In this document: positions 1 to 6,900 of the stretch, one piece after another
How positions within the stretch are numbered: position 1 is the first letter of the stretch
How the letters are laid out: each line of letters opens with the position of its first letter
Origin: Fomitopsis serialis
Lineage: Eukaryota > Basidiomycota > Agaricomycetes > Polyporales > Fomitopsidaceae
Direction of reading: 5' to 3'
Assembly (NCBI RefSeq): GCF_022376445.1
Contig: NW_025955750.1
Coordinates: 1-11,262 of the forward strand
DNA length: 11,262 nt
Notes under the pieces: generated by a model
Seen by the model: the letters and a program-made list of their open reading frames with translations, nothing else
Told to the model about the DNA's origin: nothing
Database searches by the model: none
Program-made: the position numbers and the translations under genes

Positions 1-557
1 AGGAGCTCGGGTCGGACCGCGCGGCGGAAGCGGTTGGAGAGCAGGTTGTAGTCGTTCACAACCCTTGTGGCTCCCGTTCCAGTAGCATCCCGGAATTTGG
101 CTCGCGCCGCAGCTGTCTTGAATTTGTGCACAAACTCGTGCGTCGACATCTTTCCTTGAGTGAGGTTGTCGAAATCGGTGATGGCCTTGTCGAGGTGCTC
201 GTAGACGGGGAATGACGATGTGAGGGCGGTGACGAAGTCTTTCCAGGTTGGGTACATGACCTGGTTGTTCGTGTGCTTTTTGTTCTGTTCCTCGTAGAAT
301 AGAGTACGCCATCCTTTGGCCTTCCCGTCGAGCTTAGAGACCGCGTAAGCGATCTTTCGCTGGTCGTCGGTGTTGGTGTTCTTCGTAGCCGCGAAGTAGT
401 TTTCGAGGTCATTGAGAAAGCGGGTCAAGTCCAGAGGATCGCCTTTGAAGGCTTCCGGACTCGAGACCTCAAGCTTGTCTCCTCGTTCTACGCTTCGGGC
501 CTTCAACTCCAGAAGCTCCTGCTTCAAGGTGGCAAATTCGGCAGCGGAGACAGACAT
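1..557 (-). CDS. Retrotransposon Gag protein, N-terminal part (cut by window edge)
   Basis: The Gag structural protein assembles the virus-like particle in which retrotransposon RNA is reverse transcribed. From the ATG at 557-555 the frame is open for 185 codons to base 3. Residues 1-25 form a short charged helix-like segment. Residues 32-60 carry the retrotransposon Gag hallmark: PEAFKGDP, then DLTRFLNDLENYF. A KLDGKAKGW motif follows at about 75-83, and a helical segment with WKDF, then FDNLTQG and STHEFVHKF. This matches the usual order in the Retrotrans_gag family (F-x-GD...FL..le.YF...L.G.A..W). The CCHC zinc knuckle and any Pol fusion would lie beyond the left edge. This ATG is the first one in any frame downstream of the predicted transcription start, about 700 nt away, which supports it as a start. 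However, the same frame is open far upstream (see 558-1055). Confidence 0.85.
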   Translation of the reverse strand, partial: MSVSAAEFATLKQELLELKARSVERGDKLEVSSPEAFKGDPLDLTRFLNDLENYFAATKNTNTDDQRKIAYAVSKLDGKAKGWRTLFYEEQNKKHTNNQVMYPTWKDFVTALTSSFPVYEHLDKAITDFDNLTQGKMSTHEFVHKFKTAAARAKFRDATGTGATRVVNDYNLLSNRFRRAVRPEL

Positions 558-1055
558 CGACAGTTCTGGTGATAGGGGACGGTAGGGGAAGGTGTCTGGT
601 TCGGTTCTGGTTTCTTCGTCGACCGGGGTCAACGATGTTTCGATCGGTTCGGGGTTTTGTTCTGGACGCTTCTCAAGCGTGCGGGCAGAAGTCGATAGTT
701 CGAGTTCGAGGGACGGGGTGCGGGAGAGGGTTCGTTTCAACCCTGCAATATGGGCTTTCGCTTTCGCGAATCGTGGTTGTTTCAAAAAGAACTGGGTAGT
801 TCTCTTTTCGTCGTCGGTGTTGGAACGAAAGTTCGTCCAAACGTATGTCTGGTGTTTGTTCGAGTATTCAGCGTGGACGGGTTCGGTACGTCCTTCCGCG
901 GTGATGTCAAATCGGAGGAGTTCGTCGTCCCAGAAAAGGGTTTCTTCTGCGCCTAGGCCTGGTAGATTGAGTCGGCCAGGGTCGAGGATCGGATGGCGCG
1001 TGATGTTGGTTTCGGCGGACTCGAGGATTCGAGCCCGTTCGGGAGGTTGGGTTCT
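558..1055 (-). other. AUG-less open extension of the Gag frame (166 codons)
   Basis: Directly upstream of the Gag ATG the same frame has no stop codon for 166 codons, until a TAG at 1058-1056. It contains no ATG in any of the three minus-strand frames. The translation looks protein-like rather than random: it includes LFWDDELLRFDI, HQTYVWTNFR, TTQFFLKQPRFAKAKAHIAG and a Pro/Thr/Glu-rich linker ending PYRPLSPELS just before the Gag methionine. Possible explanations are an N-terminal Gag domain started at a non-AUG codon, a start codon lost in this copy, or an intron ending at the TAG (TAG|AGA would be an acceptor). It could also be a fortuitously open leader, which I consider less likely. I recognise no domain. 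Confidence 0.5.
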
Positions 1056-1085
1056 CTACACCTGAGAAGGTGGAGATGGAAGAAG

Positions 1086-1095
1086 AGTTCGACCT
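1086..1095 (-). other. Primer-binding site complementary to the element's own 5' RNA end
   Basis: The minus strand reads AGGTCGAACT immediately inside the LTR. This is the exact reverse complement of AGTTCGACCT, which occurs on the minus strand at 1273-1264, where the transcript is expected to start (about 33 nt after the TATA box). In the Tf1/sushi type of Ty3 element the first ~11 nt of the RNA fold back onto such a site and prime reverse transcription, replacing a tRNA. I see no clear tRNA 3'-end complement at this position. Confidence 0.72.
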
Positions 1096-1263
1096 TATGT
1101 TACGCGAAGCTAGGCGAGTGGAACACTACAAGCCACAAGCTTGCAAGGTTACTAACTTCAAGGAGAGTTCTGTGTCTTAGACCGAGGAAGGATGTGAATC
1201 CCTTCGTCCTCGTCGAGTTCCGAAGCGGTAGCGGTATGAGAAAGCTAGCGTCGATTGCTAACC

Positions 1264-1273
1264 AGGTCGAACT
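1264..1273 (-). other. Predicted RNA 5' end / self-primer segment (start of R)
   Basis: AGTTCGACCT on the minus strand, perfectly complementary over 10 nt to the site at 1095-1086. Its position downstream of the TATA box fits a transcription start at 1273. The start is inferred from the complementarity and spacing together. Confidence 0.65.
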
Positions 1274-1299
1274 GAAGAGTCCGACCTTTACTGTACAGG

Positions 1300-1307
1300 T
1301 ATATATA
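1300..1307 (-). promoter_or_regulatory. LTR TATA box
   Basis: The minus strand reads TATATATA here, inside U3, 27-34 nt before the predicted start at 1273. That is a normal TATA-to-start distance for RNA polymerase II. Confidence 0.65.
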
Positions 1308-1321
1308 CAAACGAAGAAGCC

Positions 1322-1351
1322 TGAGTCAGATCGTACAGTAAGCATGAGTCA
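1322..1351 (-). promoter_or_regulatory. Two TGASTCA (Gcn4/AP-1-type) sites in U3
   Basis: Perfect TGAGTCA/TGACTCA heptamers lie at 1322-1328 and 1345-1351, 23 bp apart and just upstream of the TATA box. A one-mismatch copy (AGAGTCA) lies at 1399-1405. This heptamer is the known binding site of fungal Gcn4/CpcA-type bZIP activators. That such a factor drives this LTR is inference only. Confidence 0.35.
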
Positions 1352-1478
1352 GGATATGTCATCGCTGACGAAGGAAATGATGAGCATGACGAAGAAAAGA
1401 GTCAGCTATCACATGATAGTCCGGGTGCGGTATAGTACATAACCGGTCCTCATGCACGTGAGGTGGTTAGAGTTAACA

Positions 1479-2062
1479 AATAAGAGAAAATGAAATGTAC
1501 GTCATATGGCACCTTGTAACAGCTCTGATAAGCTCTAGAGAACTGCTATGATTATCCACAAGCAATAAATAGTGTTTGATGAAGGATTACTGGCCCCAAA
1601 ATGCGAAACTTTGCCACAAGGGGGCATGCATAACATCACAACCACTCCACTGTAGCTCATGAAAGCTCTACCAGTATGTTGCAAGCACATTCATGTACGT
1701 TTTTGTGTATACTCACAGTATCAGGACTAGTATATGTGCCTCAATGTTATGAGGATGTTCACATGTACAAAAAGCATATTCATTCATTTGGAGCCTCTAC
1801 ATGCATCCAGGCATTATGAATACTTCTCAGAATGTACATTTGCATCATATCTGTATGTACTTACACCTACAATACATTTCTGAGATGAGATGACAAGGGC
1901 ATGCATTCAATTGGCTATAGGGGGCTACAGGAAGGAGAAGAACGTATCACATCATCTCCTGTGGTTGGATTGTCTCCAAACATGGCATGCAATATGTGTT
2001 GTATATCTAAATGCTATATGTGAAGTCTCTTGGGGATTGGACAAGCAGGAGGTCGTGTAGAG
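1479..2062. other. AT-rich intergenic DNA, no gene seen
   Basis: No reading frame, RNA gene or repeat boundary can be supported. The stretch is visibly rich in short self-complementary words (ACATGT, ATGCAT, GCATGC, GTAC). It directly abuts the LTR at 1478. Confidence 0.6.
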
Positions 2063-2129
2063 CGAGACGAACATCGTCTCGGGCAGTTCGGGGACATGCC
2101 CGAAGCGGTGCCCGAGTGAACATCGCTCG
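2063..2129. repeat. Cluster of three adjacent hairpins
   Basis: Hairpin 1: an 8-bp perfect stem CGAGACGA/TCGTCTCG around loop ACA (2063-2081). Hairpin 2: CGGGCA/TGCCCG (2080-2102) with an 11-nt loop, sharing two bases with hairpin 1. Hairpin 3: CGAGTGA/TCGCTCG around loop ACA (2113-2129), with one G-T pair. Hairpins 1 and 3 share the word GAACATCG across the loop and look like diverged copies. The block is clearly more GC-rich than its surroundings. It may be a remnant of a mobile element or a structured RNA, and I cannot tell which. Confidence 0.5.
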
Positions 2130-2140
2130 AGTGCATTGCA
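2130..2140 (+). repeat. 11-nt match to the hAT-like element tip
   Basis: AGTGCATTGCA occurs here and is identical to bases 2-12 of the terminal inverted repeat of the element at 4251-6136. It abuts the hairpin cluster. It may be the degraded end of an older related insertion, or chance. Confidence 0.25.
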
Positions 2141-2884
2141 CACTTAACGAGCATACGGGCACTTTCACGCCACTACGACCACTTCTGCATACAGACCCCC
2201 TGGCTGTCACCTCATTGACTCCAAACAGCTTCGGACAAATACTAACATTATTGTACCATTAGTGGGTCCTATTTCCGTTTTATCCGATGCCAATCAAGGA
2301 CGAGGTGCACGATTCCGACTCACTCCTTTTCTCAGCCACTAGGTCAGCCACCAGTGCGAACATCATCGCATCGCAAGGTATGCATATAATCCTGTTAAGA
2401 TTTAGTACCCTAGCATTGTTGGTTAGCACTAATAGATGCTAAAACATCGAAGATCTGTGTATAGACATGCATTAGCTGCTGTGCAACAGAGCCAGCCATA
2501 TGTGTGGCATCCCACCTACATTTGACCTCTATCACCCCCAGTTGCTGCAGAGACCGTACAACAAGTAGTGAGTAGGCATAGATGCATTCCATGAGTATAT
2601 GAGTGCTATTTGTCTGAGTACCAGTACATTGGTTGAGGTGTTATACATGGCCACTTATGGCGGAGTTTTCACTTACAGGGCAGGACAACTTGCTCATAGT
2701 ATTGAAAGACTAGTTGTGTATCATGATAGCAGTAGTAATAAGTATAAAAGAGCACATTTTGCTCGCTTTTGACCGCTCTATCCGTGCATAATGCCGAGGC
2801 ATGATTGGATGTAAAATCATACAATTCCAAGGTAACTACTGATTATATATACAGTGGAAGCCTATATACGGTGTTCAATTTGAT
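2141..2884. other. Intergenic DNA, no gene supported
   Basis: There is no frame with introns and domains that I can defend. A 60-codon minus-strand frame (2592-2410) has a somewhat protein-like translation but no recognisable motif. A TATA-like word (AGTATAAAAG) lies at 2741-2750 without a following gene. An old decayed transposon is possible but unproven. Confidence 0.5.
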
Positions 2885-3240
2885 ACTATATGTATGTAGC
2901 ACGAAATCGCGACGAGAAACGGAGAGGGGAGCGAGATATTCGTGCTCGTCGTCGCCGACAGCGAGCACAGCGCCGGACGCGGTGGCGAGCGCGCGTGGGA
3001 ATCACCCGATCAACGACCGTGGGAGTGCCCGCGAGGCTCGGGCACGCGCCACCCAGCCGCGCGTCAGAGTCAACGCGGACCCGATCTCCGCACGGGCCCG
3101 CCATGGTCGTCGACGGTGAGCGCGATGCGATGGGCCCGTGCGCGGTGGCGGCGAGCTCAGCGGGCGTGGCGTCGGCTTACCGAACGTCGGGCGCGACGCC
3201 CGGGGATCGGGAGAGATCCGTGATCTTGAGGGACATCAGG
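2885..3240. other. GC-rich, CpG-rich island of unknown nature
   Basis: Composition jumps abruptly from AT-rich to strongly GC- and CpG-rich and falls back near 3240. Several overlapping frames are open on both strands (for example 2890-3270 plus, 126 codons), but all are Arg/Ala-rich, which any stop-poor GC-rich DNA would give. A short perfect hairpin GGGCG-CGA-CGCCC is present near 3190-3202. No terminal repeats or domains were found. It could be a relic of a GC-rich mobile element like the one at 4251 or an exon of an unrecognised gene. Confidence 0.4.
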
Positions 3241-3993
3241 GAAAACCGCCCAGATGCTTGGGCCCTCTGAAGAGCAACAGAGAGTGCTTTGAGAGCGCCA
3301 AAGTAGCCAAACTGCCTCAACCAATCTCAACACAAGTGCCTCGGTCTCAAGAGGAATTGTTTGACAAAAGCAGCTTTTTATTTTTATTTATTCCTTGAAG
3401 TGCGTTTTCAACCGCCATTTGTCAGGGCAGCCCAGCATTGGGTTTCCCACTCAAAAAGCAATAATAAACTGGTTTGCCAGTGATAAAACCAACGTCCAAT
3501 TCCTACTCATTAGAAGGTTGAGACTGCTAATCAAGAGCTCTCAAAGTGTGCATATTGCGCCCATAGCATGGTTATAAATGGATCATGATGCACTTCAGTA
3601 GGCAATGCGAGCGAACAGTTCATTGCGGTATTGACGGTGCATACAGTAATACATGATCACAACACGTAGCTATACAGGGTATACCACCAGCTCGTGGATA
3701 TGAGAGCGATGTTAGTAATGCAGCTGGTGTTTGAGCCCAGTAAAAGCTACAGAGAGGCGGAGAGGACAGCGCAGGCATGGGCACAGAATGACAGTCCGAA
3801 TACGACGTACATGATGTAGAGAACCTCGACGAAGATGATCGTACACGAAACGGAGCGCAGCGAGACGTACTGCGTTTCAGTTCCACCACCTGACGGACGT
3901 AGACAGGACGTAGACACCACCATGGCAAGACCTATTCAGTTTCAGGAATTATGCTCCATGTCAGACCGTCAGTTCACGCACCTGCACACTCCT
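3241..3993. other. Intergenic DNA and probable 3' flank of the minus-strand gene
   Basis: No gene is supported. The part next to 3994 would be transcribed as the 3' UTR of the minus-strand gene. A 102-codon minus-strand frame (3928-3620) is Ser/Cys/Pro-rich, has no motif and does not join the upstream exons. No canonical AATAAA signal was seen. Confidence 0.5.
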
Positions 3994-6900
3994 CTACGCG
4001 GTTGACGGGGCCTCTGCATCCTCTTCACGCTCGTCAGGCTGGCCTGAGCCGCTTGCCGAGGCCGCCGCAGGCACGTCACTAGCCTTCGTGCCAGTGTTCT
4101 TCGGCGCCCACAGCTTGGAGATGCGCGAGATCGCGGCCGTAGGAATGCCACGGGTGACCGTAGGCTCAGCTGCCTCGTCGTCGTCGTCTACGCTCGTGCT
4201 CGAGATCCCTGCAAGCCTCCTGATAGGCACCATGTTGTGTCAGCACAGCGTAGTGCATTGCAGGGGTACGGCCAACCCGCGCGGGTCGCGGGTAGGGGTA
4301 CGCGCGGGTAGGGGTCCGGGTAGCCATTTCCGAACCCGCATACCCGCCCCTATGGTCTGCGCCGGGTATGCGGGCGCGCAGTGCCCGTAACTGCCAAAAG
4401 AGGCAACCCCGCGAGCGCCCAAACGAGTCGCTCGCAGGATTGCCACACCTCCCTCTCTCTTCGCCCTCCGACCAGCAACAACGGGGGGTCGACTCTGTCG
4501 AGCAACCACGCGCCCGCCCTCTGTCGAGCAACCACGCGCTTGCCCTCTGTCGACAACCACGCGCCCGCCCTCTGAGCGACGGCGAGCTCGACGCGTCGAC
4601 GCGCACGTCAAGGCCCCGCCAAGAGGTTCCTCCCGCGCCGCTGACGACCGACGCGCAGCGCGTCTGCAAGTCCGATGAGCGCAGACAAGGCCCAGCAAGA
4701 CCGGCAGACGAACGGCGCGTCTGTTGCCCGCAAGACCACTGTCCAGGCCGCATCGGCGCGCGCAGGAGATCGCAGGGAGGGCCGCTCGTCTATTGCGGGG
4801 ACGAGCAGGCGCGAAGGATTGCAGAGGGAGTTACCAGACACGAGGCGTGAGAGGTGAGTGCAGACGCGTCGTACGCGGCAACGTGCCAGCGCGACGCGCA
4901 CGACGACCGCGAGCACGCAGGGCCAATGCCCTGCGTGCAGGCACGGCCAACGAACAAGCGGCGGGCGGCAACACACGTCGCCCGCGAGCGCGCTGGGCAA
5001 CTGCCCAGCACGCAAACACGACCGGCGAACGCGCGCAAAGCGAGCGGGCAGGCGGGCGAGTCGGGGGGACAGGTAAGCGGGCTGCGGGCGTGAACGGACA
5101 GTCGGACGGGCCCACATGTGAGGGCTGGGAGAGCGAGCGGGCGGGCGGGACGCGCGGGCGGGCAAGCGGGACGGCGAGCGAGCAAGCGAGTCGGCGGGCG
5201 GACGAGCGTTAGCAACAGCGGGCGGGCCCTGGCACGGACCACCTGCACAAACACGTCAACCACGAGCGTGCTGGGCGAATGCCCAGCACGCAGACGTGGC
5301 CGCCGAACGCACACGCAGGCGGGCGGGCAGGTGGGAACACGAGCGCACAGGCGGACAAGCGGGACAGCGGGCGGAGGCGGATGGCGAGCGGGTGGCGGGT
5401 GGACGCGCGGACGAGCGACCAAACAGACGGGCGGGAAAGCGGACGAGTAGACGGCCGGGCAGGCGGACTGGGGAGCTCGCGGGCGGATGGGATGTTGGGC
5501 AGGGAAGTGGGCAAGCGGGATCAGCGACCGTGAGTGAAGAGGGCGGGTGCCCAGCGCAGTCATGGCTGACGAACGCGTACACAGGCGGGCGGGCGGGCAC
5601 ACAACCAGGCAACGATGCGGCAATCGCGCGCAGGACACCGCTGACAAACGTACGTGCAGACGGGTCAATACCACACGTACACAGACCATGAGTGCGCTGG
5701 GCGAATGCCCAGCGCGCCGGCACGGCCGATGAACGGCAAGCGAAGGATGGGTGCAGGCACACCAACGAGCAAGCGGGAGGGCGTGCAGACGGGATGCAGG
5801 GCGGGAAGATGGGGAAGACGTACGGGCGTCGGGCTCGCTGGGACGCGCGAGTCGATGGTGGGGACGCACGGGCGAGGAAGATGGTGAGCACGGCGAGGAG
5901 TCAGGACAACGGGTGCTGCCCGCTTGCCCGCGCAATCGCTCGCTCGCTCACACGACTCCCTGCATGACCTTCCCTGCCCTCTGCCCGCTGCCGTACTCCC
6001 TCCCCGACCCGCTCACTGACCCGCAGACCCGCTGTACCCGCACGAGACCCGTACCCGCTGCGAGGGTACGGTACCCGGGCGGGTACGGGTACGGGTAAGC
6101 CCCCGGACACCCGGGGTTTACCCCTGCAATGCACTAGCACAGCGTCAGCAACAGGCTATGTGCTTACCGTATGGTGTTCGCCAACGTCTCGTCCATTGAC
6201 TTGCAGAACCGAGCACAGCCCTCATCGTACTTCGACGGGTCACTCGGGTCTGCACAGCGCCGCAGGTTGTCGATGCTGACCTTCAGACGATCGTGCCTAC
6301 AAAGCACAGTTAGGCCGGCGCTATAAACAAATAATGTTCCTTACTCGGTGGCGTACGTCTTCTCGTCGAAGCTGACGGTGACGTTCACCTTGACGGCCTC
6401 GTCCAGCGCAACGATGATCTAATGCACAATGACTTGAATAGAGGCTTCAGTACCTAGGGTATCGTACTCACCGCAGAGCAGACCAGAGCTATCATGTTGC
6501 TCGACAGGGGCTGCTTGTTGATGTCGAACCGCGCGTGGTTCTCAGGCCGCATGGCCTCCCGATGAGCTCCAGACCACCACTGACGAGCTGCGACTTCAGC
6601 CACAGCCTCGTTGTGGAAGGGAGCGTCCAGGTTGGCCACCCACAGCTAATACATATCAGTAAGCCGTACCTAGACATTGGCACGCACACGCACCGAGGGA
6701 TCCACCATCGGATCTGGCATCTCCAAGTTGCCGTGATGGAACGCGAAGTCCTGCTTCAAGAACTTCACGAGAGCCTCGAGGTGACTCGCCGTCTTCTCGT
6801 TGTACGCAGCACTGCTGAGCTTCTTGCCGTCAGAGCCGTGTTGCGGCACCTTGAACGCGAGGAAGTTCTTCTCGACGACGCGCTTTGCCTTCTGCTTGAC

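Larger units (their letters stand above)
1..1478 (-). mobile_element. Ty3-type LTR retrotransposon, 5' part, self-priming (Tf1-like)
   Basis: Reading right to left, the parts come in the order expected for an LTR retrotransposon: LTR (1478-1098), two spacer bases, primer-binding site (1095-1086), leader, then Gag from 557 off the left edge. Protease, reverse transcriptase, integrase and the second LTR are not in the window, so autonomy, age and the target duplication cannot be judged. The assignment rests on the Gag domain plus the LTR and primer-site geometry. Ty3 rather than Ty1 is inferred from the Gag motif and from known self-primed elements of the Tf1 lineage. The base composition changes sharply at 1478, where AT-rich intergenic DNA begins. 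Confidence 0.8.
1098..1478 (-). repeat. 5' long terminal repeat, 381 bp
   Basis: Read on the minus strand, the LTR begins TGTTAAC at 1478 and ends GTAACA at 1098, giving the usual TG...CA ends as a short inverted repeat (TGTTA/TAACA). Two further bases (1097-1096) separate it from the primer-binding site, the spacing normal for elements whose integrase trims two bases. U3 runs from 1478 to about 1274 and contains a TATA box. R would start near 1273. The R/U5 boundary is not visible. Only one copy lies in the window, so the ends are deduced from structure, not from aligning two LTRs. Confidence 0.78.
4251..6136. mobile_element. hAT-like non-autonomous DNA transposon, 1,886 bp
   Basis: Ends are 18-bp perfect terminal inverted repeats starting TAGTGCATTGCAGGGGTA (4251-4268 and, inverted, 6119-6136). 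They are flanked by the 8-bp direct repeat GCACAGCG (4243-4250 and 6137-6144). An 8-bp duplication and a TAGTG tip fit the hAT superfamily. Counting the terminal T/A as target gives 10 bp, so a MULE or a KDZ-type element is an alternative. Inside are G-rich subterminal motifs (GGGTAGGGGT, GGGTACGGGT), a 26-bp tandem repeat, four long hairpins and GC-rich purine-biased repeats. No frame resembles a transposase, so movement would need a transposase from elsewhere. Perfect terminal repeats and target copies suggest a fairly recent insertion (inference). Confidence 0.85.
4220..6167 (-). other. Intron 12 of the DUF6532-like gene, enlarged by a transposon
   Basis: The donor GTAAGC follows an exon ending in ...ACCATACG, and the acceptor CTATCAG precedes GAGGCTTGC. 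Joining CG|G gives an arginine codon and keeps the frame to the stop at 3994. The intron is 1,948 nt, whereas the other eleven are 35-59 nt. Removing the 1,886-bp element and one 8-bp target copy leaves 54 nt, with a CTGAC branch site spanning the restored junction region. Confidence 0.85.

Noticed and set aside
592..1065. Plus-strand frame of 157 codons
   Set aside because: It is antisense to the retrotransposon leader and Gag extension. The minus-strand frame is longer and in phase with Gag, and the plus translation is Ser/Val/Arg-rich without motifs.
1407..1420. Alternative LTR right boundary at 1413 (TATCACA)
   Set aside because: It has a TG...CA-like tip but does not match the other LTR end. 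The boundary at 1478 gives matching TGTTA/TAACA ends. The word is part of a small palindrome CTATCA-CA-TGATAG.
2410..2592. Minus-strand 60-codon frame with a mildly protein-like translation
   Set aside because: Too short, no recognised motif and no neighbouring exons that join in phase.
3620..3928. Minus-strand frame of 102 codons downstream of the DUF6532-like gene
   Set aside because: No motif, no in-frame splice connection, Cys/Ser/Pro-rich. Probably 3' UTR or intergenic.
4166..4753. Minus-strand frame of 195 codons across the left transposon end
   Set aside because: It runs across the terminal inverted repeat and a splice acceptor, and the translation is Arg/Gly low complexity.
4913..5715. 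CRISPR-like array of repeated palindromes
   Set aside because: Spacing is irregular (roughly 75, 280 and 425 bp), the copies are diverged, and the host is clearly a eukaryote.
4790..5935. Longest uninterrupted frame in the window (minus, 381 codons) and many overlapping frames on both strands
   Set aside because: It lies wholly inside the GC-rich repeat interior of the transposon. The translation is Arg/Pro/Ser/Ala/Cys low complexity with no domain, and stops are scarce there in all frames because of base composition.
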